Below the pieces are notes generated by a model. It was not told the DNA's origin and did not search any database. It saw only the letters and a program-made list of their open reading frames with translations. A DNA stretch of 64,000 nt from Congeria kusceri (Eukaryota > Mollusca > Bivalvia > Myida > Dreissenidae). Numbering within the stretch: position 1 is the stretch's first letter; each line of letters starts with the position of its first letter. Shown here in pieces: positions 34,860 to 47,739 of the stretch. Made by a program: the position numbers and the translations under genes. The stretch covers positions 7,145,001 through 7,209,000 of the forward strand of contig CM051030.1 of the NCBI GenBank assembly GCA_027627225.1, read 5' to 3'.

Positions 34860-35350
34860 GAGTGCCAAGTAACTTTAAAAGCCATACATCCATGGCCAAG
34901 TTATAGCCCGGTCAAGCGATGTTCCAATTTTGACCATTGACCTCTAAGTTAAAGTGTGACCTTGACCTTTAATCTACAGACCTGGGTTATGTGTGCAACA
35001 CGCCATCTAACTGAGGCAAACATGTGTGCCAAATACTTTTAAAATCTCTCTTCCCAAGCCAAAGAATTATCTCGGACAAGCTAAGTGTCAGTTCCTACAT
35101 TTGACCTCTAAACGTAACCTTGGCCTACAGACCTGTTGCATTTGGGTGACTTGCTTTCTTGTTCAGACAAGCATTTGTACCAAGTCATTTTAAAATCCCT
35201 CTATTCATGGCCAAATTTATGCCGGACAAGCAAAGTGGAAATTTTGACCTTGGAGCACTAAACATGACTTTAAAGTTTGACCTACAGACACAGTTCATGC
35301 AAGGAACACGTCGTCTCATACTGACAAACATTTTTGTCAAGTAATTTACA
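34860..35350 (+). repeat. TGACCTTGACC-type repeat, second locus
   Basis: About three diverged units contain AGTGTGACCTTGACCTTTAA, CGCCATCTAACTGAGGCAAA and GCCAA[AG]T.ACTTTTAAAATC. Same broad family as 10394-10640 and 11905-12480. The 61-codon plus frame at 35159-35344 is a by-product. Confidence 0.65.
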
Positions 35351-35359
35351 AATCATGTA

Positions 35360-36200
35360 ATACCTTTGAAAAACGCACAGAACTATCAATTTGTAAAATG
35401 TACCTTGCACCATCATAGTAAATGACCTATTGTGATTGATTATTCAATCCATTTAAAAAAGGGCGTCAGAGTAACAGATAAGGCGCTTATTTGCGTAAAT
35501 ACCCAATTCTGTAACACGATTTACTCAATTCATTAAACATTTAATGAGTGACAAAACTCAATTCATATACTTAATACTCCTTAAAAGCCAAACATATTGC
35601 ATACGTAATGATTGGTAAATGCTCAACTGAGAGCATTATAGTGAAAAATTGAGAATTCAATTCAATTCAAGCTAATTATGACACGAGACCTGTAGTATTT
35701 TAATAGTCTTCATGATTAAGCAGTAGACTGTGGACCGAGTCCGCCAAATTTTTGCTCAGCCCAGCAAAGTTTGTAGTTAACTGGACCGGTGGTCCATCAA
35801 GTTACGGTTTGTTTTACTGTTCCTTCGTCATTGGTATTATCCTTATTATTTTTCCTTAAAATTGTTATTCAATATTGTTTTTAATTATTTTATATATAAC
35901 AGATTAAATATACAAGAGAGTGATGGTTCCACTAAATTGTAGTCCGGTCCAGTCTATTTAGCTGGCTTGGTGGAACTACAGTCCACTGATTTGAAACTTT
36001 ATTTTTGAAGACTGTACAGATCGAATCATTAATGCCAAGTTGTAAAATGGTAGCCATATTGATGGAATTTGTGTGTTACAGTTTTACTGCATGGAGTTAT
36101 TTCCAACAATCAATTAATGTTTATGGCTTGGTATTAAACTAACATTAATGGCTTAACAAAATTACAAATACTCAAATAAATTACCCAGTACCCTATTATT
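35360..36200. other. Intergenic stretch, no gene recognised
   Basis: A short inverted arrangement of TGGACCGGTGGTCCA-like sequence near 35783 and GTCCGGTCCAGTC near 35942 is the only structure noted. Confidence 0.35.
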
Positions 36201-36202
36201 TT

Positions 36203-36905
36203 AACAAGAGCTGTCGGAGGACAGCAAACTCGACTTTTCGTTTGCTTGTCTAAGTTACTGGCATTGTCTTCAAAAACAAGCTGCATTGATAGAAGAGGCC
36301 GTTAAAAAAGTTAATTTCGTTCTCGAGTTACTGAGTGGAAAGCATTTGGATCATTTTCAAAACAGTGACCTTGACCCCGCCCACCCCAAATGCAACCTCA
36401 TGTGATGTCTCGCTATACGGTATCTATATAATAAATTAAGTTATTATTATTTCATTAATATAAATATTTCAATTTGTCCTAGAGTATTTGAGCTGAAACT
36501 GTTTTTTTCTATTTTTAGTAACAGTGATCTTGACCTTGACAACACCCACCCCACCCCAAATGAATTCCCAAGTAAAGTATTACTGTAGGGTATCTAGGTA
36601 TGAAGATTCATTCTCGAGTTATATAGTGGAAATCAATAGTTAACGCTGCCACCCCACCCTCTTGAATGTAATATTTCTAAGTGTAAGAAGGCCGACAATT
36701 TTGACAAATTTCAAACTAGAGTTATCAAAATTGGCCTATGGGTTCATTTTCATACAGGGAATAAGTGCTTTAAGTTTGAATTAAATCCCTCAAGCCATTC
36801 CTGAGAAACTAGCTTACTGAAAAACTTTAACCTAGACTGGACAGCGACACCAACGCCGGGGCAAGTAGAAAAGCTTGCCTTTTCCACGAAAAGTCAAGCT
36901 TAAAA
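36203..36905 (+). mobile_element. Nonautonomous element with AACAAGAGCTGTC head, third copy
   Basis: The head is AACAAGAGCTGTCGGAGGAC with CTCGACTTTTCG; the tail is GACACCAACGCCGGGG...CGAAAAGTCAAGCTTAAAATG. The CTCGACTTTTCG/CGAAAAGTCAAG pair mirrors the subterminal inverted repeat of 27928-29306 but with its own compensated bases. The interior is different: diverged units with CAGTGA[CT]CTTGACC and CCCACCCCA, not the 166-bp satellite. Confidence 0.75.
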
Positions 36906-37299
36906 TGATGACGTTAATTTTCAAAATGGAGTTCTTTATAGCCCCTTGTTTGTTATCTGTGTAACAAGATAGACATATAAAGGGTCATTGCTTTGAAATT
37001 AAGGCATGTAGGTGATATTTAACCACTTACTGCTTTTTAGGCAGCGCCTTCCTTTATCACACAGTCTTCACGAAAAAGTTTGTAATAAGTGGACAGTCGG
37101 TTCACTAAGTCAGCTATAAAAACTGAACAGGGATACAATGAAGTAGACCATAGTTTGTAGATTTTTTAAACTATTTTTTATTCAATCTGTTATAGAAATA
37201 TTTAAAAACAATCATGGCTTTTAGACTGTCAATAGGTGAACAAAACGTGTCGCAGGATGTGACGTATGCCCCGAAGCATATGCTTTGCAGAGAATGGCA

Positions 37300-38140
37300 A
37301 CACAATGTCAGTTACATGTTGGCAAAAATGACGCTTCCTACAAAAAGAGTTATGATCCTTGTACTCTGCACTTCCTCTCAACATCCTGTATAATTATGTG
37401 TTATATTTAATTCCTTCAATACTATGGTAGTAATTATCTGCACACACAAAAACAACAAAGGAAATAACGCTGTAAATATTGAAAAATGAGTTATGATCCT
37501 TGTACTCTGCTCTTCCTCTCAATGTCCCCTATCAATATATGTGGTTTTATTTAAAATCCCTTCAATGCTAGTGGAGTTATGTTCTGCACTAAAAATAAAC
37601 CCAATAAGGGTATTAACTCCATAAATAGTGAAGAAAGAGTTATGGTCCTTGTACTCTGCACCTCCTCTCATTGTCCTCTAACATTAGGTGAAGTTTCATT
37701 TTAATCCATTTAATACTAATGGAATTATGCTCCGCACAATTAAAAAATTCATGCTTCAAATAAGGAAATAAAACACCGGGCAATAACTCCCTAAATACTG
37801 AGACAGAGTTGTGGTTCTTGTGCTCTGCACTTTCTCTCATTGTCCTGTATCATTGTATGAAGTTTCACTTGAATCCCATCAATACTAATGGAGATATGCT
37901 CCAAGAAGAAAATTAAACAAAGGGCAATAACACTGTCAATATTGAAGAAAGAGTTGTGGTCCTTGTACTCTACACTTCCTCTCATTGTACTCTATCATTA
38001 TATGAAGTTTTATTTGAATCCCTTCAACTCTAATGGAGTTATGCTCCGCACAAGAAGCGTGACAGACGGACGGACAGACGGATCGACGATGCGATTACTA
38101 TATGCCCCCAAAGTTCCCTTCGGGGGCATAAAAATTTTGA
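37300..38140 (+). repeat. Satellite of about 145 bp ending in a GC hairpin
   Basis: The phrase GAGTTATGGTCCTTGTACTC recurs at about 37347, 37488, 37637, 37806 and 37951 (141-169 base spacing), with ATGAAGTTT.A.TTGAATCCC and TAATGGAGTTATGCTCCGCAC in each unit. The right end carries GACGGACGGACAGACGGAT and the hairpin TATGCCCCC...GGGGGCATA. Minus-strand frames across it are by-products. Confidence 0.85.
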
Positions 38141-38144
38141 AAAT

Positions 38145-39185
38145 CTATGTGCAATAATTACCAATTACACTTGTATTTAATATTAGAACCAATTATAATT
38201 GAGTCTGTATTTGCTGGACAGTTAGGCCTCAGCCGTCATGCTCTGGTCCATAACATGCATTCTAATTACGTCATTTGGAAAAACAACGACACGTCTATAG
38301 TTAAGGCCAACATTATTACTGTCTAAAGTTCAGCAAGCTCGTTATTTGGACCTTAAATCAGGTATGATTACTTTTGCAAACAATTTGCAATAATATGATT
38401 TTCTTCTCTTCACATTAAAATTAAAATTCACTATTGCATGTATGATGGTTCATTAATGCCTTTTATTGAAGCTAACATAAAGTCAATGATTATCAGATCC
38501 GAAACCAGGCCGCTATAGCCGCATTTTACACGCGTCATACTGCTCGGTGTTTTCCAAAGACCAAACGCTTAAAAGTGTGGCTGTAATTTTTGACAACTGA
38601 TCATTTTTTATCAAATCAGATAGCAAACAAATAGAAAAAAGGGTGTGAAAATTCAAACAATCGAAAAAAAACAACAAATTTTGCTGGTGGTTTGCGGTAT
38701 TGTTGTTTTGTTGTTCCGCCATACGTCATATACTTGCGCGTGTGTATGACGCCATTGTTTTGATAGGAATTTCGCATACATGTTTTCTTATCTTTTTTTA
38801 CTTGATTTGGGATTTACGTACACCAGCGCATATTAAGGCTAACTTGGGCAAAACTTACGTTATTTCTTGTTGGTAACTTGAAAAATGCAGATTTAGAAAA
38901 AAAACATCGACTGTAACGTTCCTGATATTGCAGCTCTACTTGTAACGTGACTTGTGTTTACATTCTGCTATTATGAAAACAAAGACATGCAAACACTTCA
39001 AACTGCAATATAATGTCTCAAAAGGGTTTATTTTGTGTATTAATTAACTAATTTTATGAACATCAATATAAGATAAATACAAAATTTAAGATTGCAATTA
39101 AACGATCTCGGCAATGGCGAGTATTCGTACTCGAGTCCCAGCCAGAAATTGTGAGTATCAAAGAACTCGGATACTCGCAGCAGCC
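38145..39185. other. Intergenic stretch, no gene recognised
   Basis: No exon or repeat that I can support. Frames are short and compositionally AT-driven. Confidence 0.35.
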
Positions 39186-39188
39186 CTA

Positions 39189-39899
39189 GTTATTCATAGG
39201 CCGCAATCAATCACCCTGAAGCACCGCCCTGTAGGCAGAGTTTCATCATGCTGTAAAATCGATGTAAGCCAATAAAAACGCTTAGTTTTTTCTTCTCTTT
39301 CGAATGACGTTTTGATTGACCAATCGGCGCATTACACATGTATCCACCCGCAAATAACCTTATACGCGCATCAATGCGAATTATCGACCGTAAACAAATT
39401 GCTCATCAATTTCGTATTTTATAATGTCCACACTTATTTATTTTATAAATTTACAAACTGCGAAAAATTAGTCAGAAAAAAATACGCTAATATGAAATCA
39501 TAATCGGAAAAGCCTATCCAGTGTTACTGTTGTAGTTTCGTAAACACAAACTGTATTGTTTATGTACATGTATGCCATGTTAAACCCATGTTTTCTTTAA
39601 AAGAGCGCGAAATGTCTGCTGACAACCAAGACGTCACGTTCCACGCATGGCAAGCGTGCGTGTACCGACTTAACATTTGACGTTTGTAGGCACGACATGC
39701 AAGAGGAAATTTTCCCGCTGTTTATGCAAGAACAAACCATGTATGTATTTTAATCAAGATCAATACAATTCACCAATTATCTAATCAGTACTAAGTAAAA
39801 CAGTTGTAATGAATAAAACATTGTTAAAACACTAAACACGTGCTCATATGAACATAATTAATCGAAAACAGAGGCTCCGTAAGTATATCGAGTGTAAAC
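39189..39899 (+). repeat. Long direct repeat, copy 1
   Basis: About 700 bases align in order with 46929-47735, with many substitutions. Shared blocks include GAAGCACCGCCCTGTAGGC, AGTGTTACTGTTGTAGTTTC, GACGTCACGTTCCACGCATG and AGGCTCCGT.AGTA. No frame stays open across both copies, so it looks like a dispersed repeat. A 100-base remnant lies at 18795-18900. Confidence 0.85.
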
Positions 39900-41035
39900 T
39901 AAAATTTCGAGAGCGCCGGTTGGGTTTGAACATGACGTCACTGTGCGAATGTGATGCGCACTGGACATAAACGTCAGAATTTTTTTTTTTAATGACTACA
40001 CAAATATTGGAATCTCATTGGCTGCGTCCCAATATCATGCCAAAGTATACATAGGCTACACTGCACTAAAGGTTTCGCGTGCTAAACATGTAAAACAAAC
40101 AGCTGTTTGGTAGATCTACATTATATAATATAATATATCAAAAATCCTTCATTTAAATGTTCGTTTATAACAAAAATAGCAAAATAAATATGTTTTGGTT
40201 CCACATTATAAAGCACCTATTTACAGATAAACATTTTGTCACCAAAATTATACGAAGAGTACCGGTATATATAGAGAGGCAAACTATTAACACACCATTC
40301 GCCTGATACAGACACATACTCGAAATAATGTGCCTTTTAATCTTAGAGTTGTGGGTTTGAGCCTTTTAATGCTTTTTTAACGGATGATAAACGAGTTCGT
40401 TAATCCAGGTACTTTACTCGTAGTACTTAGTTGAAGTAAAGGCATTTTAAGACATTTCTAAAAGATACGAAAATCTATGAATTCATATGTCCCTATAACA
40501 TCAAGTCAACGTGTTTATAATCAGATCTTGTTTTTACGCTTTGAATGTAAATTATTTTTAATATATCCGGACAAATGCTACCAGATTTGAACGTATCCCT
40601 CAACCATAGACGGAAATTTGTCCACCAGTTCGATAGTTCGTGCTATATTCAATCTGACTAAAGTGCACGTACGATCTTCCTAATGCGAAGCGTATTTTAG
40701 GATTTGAGTTTAATCAGATCGGTGCTTTATTTTTATATAATTGTACAAACAGGGTAAATGTAATCACGTTGTTCAAGAAGATATTATATTTGCCAATTTT
40801 AATGCGATATTTTTGTGAACTTCGATAATAACACGAGCAAAAAATGTAACTCGATCACTTACCTAAATGGATCTATAGCTTCAATTCCGAAAGTCCCTTT
40901 GCGTATATATGTCGTACAAGTAAGCCCTTTCTAGATATTTATAACATACCGGGTATGTTACAGATAGAATGACAAAATACCTTAACAACAGATTTATCTA
41001 ATACACTGGTTTGATAATAATGTGTTTTGTTAAAA
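39900..41035. other. Intergenic stretch, no gene recognised
   Basis: Contains a single perfect TGACGTCA at 39933-39940. No exon seen. Confidence 0.35.
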
Positions 41036-41038
41036 AAA

Positions 41039-41158
41039 ATACCCCAAAATATACATGAACATAGCAGCAGCAGCAGTAGCAGCAGCAGCAGCAGTAGCAG
41101 AAACAGCATCAGCAGCAGCAACAGTAGTAGCAGTAGTAGTAGTAGTAGTAGTAGAAGC

Positions 41159-41205
<47 letters not shown>

Positions 41206-41362
41206 CAGTAGAACAAGAAGAAGAAGAAGAAGTAAAATAAGTAGTAGTAGTAGTACTAGTAGTAGTAGTAGGAGTAGCATAAGTAGTAGTAGTAGTAGTA
41301 GTAGAAGTAGTAGTAGTAGAAGAAGAAAAAGAAGAAGAAGAACAAAAAGTAGTAATAGTAGC

Positions 41363-41394
<32 letters not shown>

Positions 41395-41510
41395 CAGTAG
41401 TAGTAGTAGCAGTAGTAGCAGTAGAAGTAGTAGTAATAGTAGTAGTAGTAGTAGCAGGAGTAGTAGTAGTATAAGCAGTAGTAGTAGTAGTAGAAGAAGA
41501 AGAAGAAGAA

Positions 41511-41570
<60 letters not shown>

Positions 41571-41656
41571 CAAGTAGTAGTAGTAGTAGTAGTAGAAGAA
41601 GAAGAAGAAGAAGAAGAAAAAGAAGACGAAAATAAAAAGAAAAAAGTAGTAGTAGA

Positions 41657-41706
<50 letters not shown>

Positions 41707-41860
41707 CTGTTGTTGTAGCTTGTTGTTATTGTACTATTGGTTATTTTTGCTGTAATCGTTGTTGTCGAAGCAACAGAAGTAGTGGAAATTTAGTATAGTA
41801 GTACAAGAAATACCCCAAAATATTAAAGAACATAGTAGTAGTAGCAGCTGCAACAACAGT

Positions 41861-41894
<34 letters not shown>

Positions 41895-41927
41895 AAGGTA
41901 GTAGTTGTAGCAGAAGTAGTAGTAGTT

Positions 41928-41984
<57 letters not shown>

Positions 41985-42107
41985 CTAGTAGTAGTAGTAG
42001 TAGTAATAGTAGTAGTAGAAGAAGAAGTAGTAATAGTCTAGTAGTAGTTGTAGTTTGTTGTTATTGTAATATTTTTTATTGTTGGTGTAATCGTTGTTGT
42101 CGAAAAT
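41039..42107. repeat. Large (AGY/AGA)n trinucleotide blocks in duplicated units
   Basis: Two units begin ATACCCCAAAATAT and a GAACATAG run into AGC/AGT/AGA trinucleotides, and end with TGTTGTTATTGTA and TAATCGTTGTTGTCGAA (41039-41768 and 41809-42107). Array lengths differ between units. The 202-codon Ser/Arg-rich plus frame and Leu- or Tyr-rich minus frames are microsatellite shadows. Confidence 0.95.
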
Positions 42108-42267
42108 TGTTGTAATTCCTCTTGAAAATTGCTCTTCTGATAAAATAATATGTAGTCCATAATATTTAAATTATATATTTTAACTGTCTTTAATGAAACC
42201 AGCAGACAGGGCCGGCAGCAGACCAGGCTTTGCCAGGGAGGAGGGGCTGGACTAGGATGATGTAGAA

Positions 42268-42520
42268 TTGGTAGTGACAGTAATTTTAGCAGCAGTTACA
42301 ACAGCAGCAGCAGTTGTTGTAGTGGTGGTGGTAGCAAGTAGTAGCAATAACAGCAGCAGCAGCAGCAGTAGTGGCAGTAGTAGTAGTAGTAATTGTTGTT
42401 GGTGTTTTTGTTGTTGTTGTCGTAGTAATAGTGGTAGTAGAAGTAGTAGAAGTAGTAGAAGTAGCAGCAGCAGCTGCAGTAGTAGAATCAGCAGCAGCAG
42501 TAGTTGAGGTGTAGTAGGAG
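42268..42520. repeat. Mixed (AGC/AGT/GTT)n trinucleotide block
   Basis: A third trinucleotide block with AGC, AGT and TGT runs. The 79-codon plus frame of Val, Ser and Cys homopolymers is a repeat by-product. Confidence 0.9.
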
Positions 42521-42524
42521 AAGT

Positions 42525-44045
42525 AGTTTTTTAAATATCAATCACAGATTATAAAACAAATCACACAATTATGGACCTTGAAAGACCTTGCAAAAAAAAG
42601 AGCAGAAAAAGAACAACAAGATTGTTTTGGCTACTAGTTTATAATATATTGGGAATGGTCATTTGTGATGGCTTTAACTAGTTTTGTTCGTTGTTTTTTT
42701 TTTCATTTTATGTTAATAGGACTGTTTAAACCTTCGTATATAAAATCCGACAAAGTACATATTTTGGACCAAATAGAACGTATGTTATAAATTTGTGATT
42801 TATTATACCCTATACCAAAATAGGCTATATACCATATACTATATAGCAGGGACCATAATTATGTAGCATATTTTTGAAAATTTTAAATCACTAGCTTTTC
42901 ACCTAAATTGACTTTCACATGGGTTGTTTCCGTATCTACGGAAATATTCGTATCATATACAGTAACAGTATTCATAGTAAGTAAGTAAGTTGTTTATTAT
43001 GTGTGCACGCATGTAACGAAATATAAACATAAAAAAATTATACATTAATACACCCGGCCCACCGGGCTGTAAGTCGCCTCGTTATCAATACAAACACAAA
43101 TTCGAATAATACTATTATACATTATAAAATGAGTATATAACAGTGCATTACATTTATATACATCACTCGAAAGAGTTAACAGTCACGATGGACGTGTTTG
43201 CTATTATGAGAGTTGATGCTTTATGAAAACAAACTGTTTCGTCTTTTGGTGAAGGCTTTTAGAATGTATTTTGCTAATTGCCTTGTGTTACTGCTCACAA
43301 GAAATGCTATTTTTTAAATGTCAGATAGGTTGACAAAATATCATTTGTTAGCACATCATCAAAACAGGTGCTTCTTTTTTCATTGTATAAAGTACAGTTA
43401 ATATTATATCATTATTGTATCAATACATCTCTGTACAAACCAAATGTATTGTGGTAGATTTTTTTCCTGAAATCTTTGGGATTCAATTCCATAATCAGCC
43501 TAAAAAACAGTAAGAAAAAATAATAAGGCGTACAAAATATTATGTTTGTTTCAGGTTACATGCCCAAAACAAATTGGTAGGTAGGTAGGTAGGGATTTTG
43601 TTTTATTACTCTTTTGTTTAGTAAATGGTCAGCTTTAAGATTCTAAAACTAAATAAATATTCAAAATATATCGGTGATATATTTAAACATTGTTTTTAAG
43701 TGGATGCTGTCCAAACAAAACACTTATTTATTAAAAAACAACATTTAATTATGGGAAAAAAGTAAATAAAACAAAAAATATCTGACAAACTCAATAAACT
43801 TTTTAGAGTAGGTCGGGTAACCTGCAACACACATAATTTGTTTTCGCCTAAGTAACTCTCTTCGTTACAATTAGGGTGCTTCCAGCCGTGGTTAATTAAC
43901 GACGTCGAGCCCGTGACAAATTGGTGACAAATATTATTCTACCAATTAAAATGTTTCCGGCCACTCGAACACCATGCTTGGCCTGATGTTTGCTCGGCAG
44001 GGTAACACCCAGCTCCCAGATTAAATGTCCAGGTACAGTGATAGA
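42525..44045. other. Intergenic stretch with (GTAG)n
   Basis: Holds a short (GGTA)n tract at about 43577-43596 and the GC palindrome CCCGGCCCACCGGGC near 43053. No exon seen. Confidence 0.45.
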
Positions 44046-44048
44046 TAC

Positions 44049-44290
44049 GGCAATATACTGTACACAAAGTGACACGCCAGCCGTTTACTGCTTGTGTAAG
44101 ATCAGAGCCCAATCCCGACAGTCATAAAATCAGGCAATATACGGTATACTTATTGACACGTCAGCCCTTTACAACTTGTTTCAAATCAAAGCCCAGCCCG
44201 AAAATGATACAGCCGGGCTCAGCTGGGGGCATGGGGTGGGGCGGGCGGGGGAAGGCTGGAGCCCAAAAGCCCGGGCCTGTATCCGTGCAT
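44049..44290 (+). repeat. 84-bp tandem duplication and GC-rich tail
   Basis: Two copies of GGCAATATAC[TG]GTA.AC....TGACACG followed by AGCC.TTTAC start at 44049 and 44133. They are followed by a G-rich run (GGGGTGGGGCGGGCGGGGG at about 44234). The 133-codon plus frame through this block does not look like a protein. Confidence 0.7.
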
Positions 44291-44630
44291 GTGACGTATA
44301 TCTGTACAATTGTATATGGGATAATGTGTAAAGGAACCTGTTCACAGACTGACATATTAACAATTTTCAATTTGTTTTGTCAAAGATCCCAAAACGAAAG
44401 CTACATTACTTACAAACAAGCGAAATTTAACTGCCGACAAAACATATATGGAACGTATAGTGTCGTTTAGGAAAACTCATTGATTGAAGTAGACAAAATT
44501 ATAAAGCATTTGTAATGCCTTTCATCGGTATTTTGGAAAACGCGTCACGTATACGGTATAATTTACGTGTATCTAATCACTTAAAAAGCGTTAAAAATTC
44601 ACTATCAAGATTTTAATTCAGAATGGCCGA

Positions 44631-44682
44631 GACTGGTAATCGCGACTTTTGTGACACCGGCGGTTCAAGTCCCGGTGAAGGC
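44631..44682 (+). repeat. tRNA-like segment (Leu/Ser-like head)
   Basis: TGGCCGAGACTGGTAATCGC (A-box-like) is followed 28 bases later by GGTTCAAGTCCC (B box match). The A box has one extra base and the stems are imperfect, so it is most likely a tRNA-derived repeat head, related in type to the one at 24714-24786. Confidence 0.5.
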
Positions 44683-44689
44683 AAGTCCT

Positions 44690-46925
44690 TTAATTATATT
44701 TTAGTTTATATAAAATTTGTTTGTTGGTTAGTCCAACTGCTTTAGTTCTTTGCAGTTAATACATTATAAATATGACATGGTTCAAAAATATGAAAAACTG
44801 TGAAGAATTCCCTTTAACTTCAAAACAAAAAAGCTAACGATATGAATGGAATGGGCTATAATGTACGTCCAATACACGGAAGGGGCTAATGCTTTGTCAA
44901 ATTTTCTGGAAGGGGATATCTTTGCGAATGGTTATGTCCTAGAATCTCATCTAACGATTTGCGTAATTTCATTATATATGAAAGTAGATCTACATTACAA
45001 AACAATTAAGATTAGATATGACAATAAATTTAACATTAATCGAAGCGACACTACACTTTACTATACTTTATAACTTGTGAAAACATTAAAGCCCTGCCCG
45101 GAGATTTATCGACAAAGCTAAGAGCTACAGCCCAACAGCCCGGGCCCTAAGCTTTGGCACAGTGTCTCACTTATTTACTGATATGGTACACCACATTCGG
45201 ACATATTTATTTAAACTGAATACAACATTTATGAGCTTTAGCTTTAATTGAACATAAATGTATGATAGTTTATATAGTCAGCAATTTCAACAAATAGAAT
45301 GGAAATGAAATATACAAATAATAAAAACCCGCAACATAAGTTAATCTTAGTTATAACACTCAGAACACTCTCGAAAAGTAAGTCGTATATATGTGAGATA
45401 ATATAAGATAAATTAACTTAAAACCAGCAATCGAATTTCGCATACAATGTACATCCGAATTCCATGTCCAATCAATTGGACTGTGTAGTGTTTGAAAACT
45501 TAATATACAGTATAGGAAGTGTTTGTGAGTGAAAATGTAAGGTGATTAAATATCCCTTCCCGGAAATGTTAGTCCTTAATGATGAAATGATGATAACGAT
45601 CATGCCCGGTCGAAACTGATAATAATAATTATATTCGAAAATGTAGCATTACGAGATACCTTTAGAACGAATCGTTTCATTGGCTGCTTCCAAAGATGAT
45701 AACCAATGCAAGAGACTTTTAACAATCAAAATGGCGTGCAGTGTCGAATATTTAACGAAATTTTGTAAAGGTATTAAGCGCGAAATTTTTGAACTACAAG
45801 AATAATATTGAATCATAAATCAGGTAAATAACGTTGATAACAATGAATATTTTGATTACATCTGTCAATTGGTATGCAGACTGAACAGGGGGCCCACTGT
45901 CTGAAAAATGTGTTCAGTGTATCGTCCATGAAACTGAAAGTTATAAATTATACAATCTTTGCCTTCAAGGCTTGTGGTTACTCACCAGTTTCTGTAATCT
46001 TTTCAGTCTTTAGGCTTACTCTGTTCTTATGAGCTCTGACATGATTATTCCTTGCCGTTGGGCACCGAGTGATCCACTTTTTCACATTTTATTCATCGAT
46101 GCCAATGATAACTGTATAAAACAATTATGTCACAGCTTTTAATGACCAAAATTTTGGGCGTAGTGTGTGGTTAAACAGTCTTCTGGGGCTAGTAGTTTAA
46201 GATTAACCGACCAGCACATAGAAACAGACAAAAACCTACAAGCAGGGATATAAACGCAGGGATGGAAACTAGCGGTCACCCATGCTAGTCAATTTCAAAA
46301 GCTTGTAGTCCGGCCGGTATCGGGACCATTCACTCCGAAACATGTTTCGCCCTGGGACTTTTTGTGCTGGGACGTTTCGCCCTAATTATTGGCAATAAAC
46401 ATACAATGGGGCCAGTATATGCATCATGACACAGCAGGATGTATGTACAACACTGTGCCCAAACTCCTATTTGAGGGGTGTTAATGTGTTATGTGTCGCT
46501 TGTCAAACTGTGAAAGTCGCCCCTCTTTGTGTTCTTGCAACGTGATCTGTTTATACTAATCGAGCAGATAATTGTGAGATTTGTTTTGCTTATGAGATAG
46601 CACTCATATTGTTTTGTCTAAGCCGTATTTTGCAAAAAGATTAACTTAACATAATAGGCAGGTATTATCATATTCCTATAAATGAGGGCCTTCCCCGGGC
46701 AGTTTTAGCGCCCCGGTCCAGGGCGATTAAATTTTAACTTGAAAATATCCACGTGTATTTTATAAATTTATCAGCTGTTTTGACTGCAGCAGACCAAAAT
46801 TCCTGCTGTGAGGGCTAATTCTTACGTGACAATTGCCATTGTTCACTCTAGAAACGTGTACACCCACCTTATAAAGTCGGTGAAGGATCAAATGAAGTGT
46901 CACTTTGCCGAAAATCATGGCAATA
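44690..46925. other. Intergenic stretch, no gene recognised
   Basis: Includes a GC-rich patch near 46300-46400 with CATTCACTCCGAAACATG and a repeated GTTTCGCCCT, probably a repeat fragment. No exon seen. Confidence 0.35.
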
Positions 46926-46928
46926 TAC

Positions 46929-47735
46929 AGTTATTCCTAAGCCGCAATCAATCGCCATGAAGCACCGCCCTGTAGGCGGAGTTTCATCAAGCTGTAAAAT
47001 CTATATAAGCCAATTGAAACGCTCAGTTTATCTCTGCTTTGGAATAACGTTATGATCGAAATATCGGCACAATATGCATGTATCCACAAATAAGTAACCT
47101 TATAGGCGTGTCAATGCGTGTCATCGACCGCAAAAAGTAAATGCACTTTTCTCACCCCTTTCGTATTCTATAATATCCACAATTATTTGTTTGCTAAATT
47201 TAATAACTTCAAACAAAAACTGGGAAGTCAGTCTGAATTACGCTTATATGAAATCGTAATCGGAAATGCATATCCAGTGTTACTGTTGTAGTTTCGTAAA
47301 CACAAGCTGTCTTGTTTATGTGCATAACAAACACAAGCTGTCTTGTTTATGTGCATAAAAAACACAAGCTGTCTTGTTTATGTGCATGTATGCCATGTAA
47401 AACCGGTGTTGAGTGTGAAATGTCTGCTGACGACAACGACGTCACGTTCCACGCATGGAAAGCGTGTGTGTACCGACCATGTGCTTTACTAAATATAGAT
47501 GCGCATTTGACGCGCGTCGGCACGACGTGCACGAGGAAATGTTCCCGCAGTTTTTGCAAGAACAAAGCATGTACAATATACATGGATTTTAATCTTTACA
47601 ATTCTCCAATTATCCAATCAGTACTACATTCAACACTGGTAATGATTAAAACAGCGTAAAAACACTAAACACATGCCCATATGTACATAACTAATCAAAT
47701 AAAAAAGGCTCCGTGAGTAGATCGGGTGTATCCTA
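46929..47735 (+). repeat. Long direct repeat, copy 2, with internal 31-bp triplication
   Basis: Matches 39189-39899. It differs in carrying three tandem 31-base units (CACAAGCTGTCTTGTTTATG starts at 47301, 47332 and 47363) where copy 1 has one. The 115-codon plus frame that opens inside the triplication has five or more Cys but no counterpart in copy 1, so I do not treat it as a gene. Confidence 0.85.
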
Positions 47736-47739
47736 AGGA

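Noticed and set aside
41027..41635. 202-codon Ser/Arg-rich frame resembling an SR protein
   Set aside because: Composed only of AGT/AGC/AGA microsatellite triplets, with no other sequence, and the complementary strand is equally open.
44069..44470. 133-codon plus frame
   Set aside because: It runs through an 84-bp tandem duplication and a G-rich tract, with no domain.
47312..47659. 115-codon cysteine-containing frame
   Set aside because: It opens inside a copy-specific 31-bp triplication and is not open in the sister repeat at 39.2 kb.
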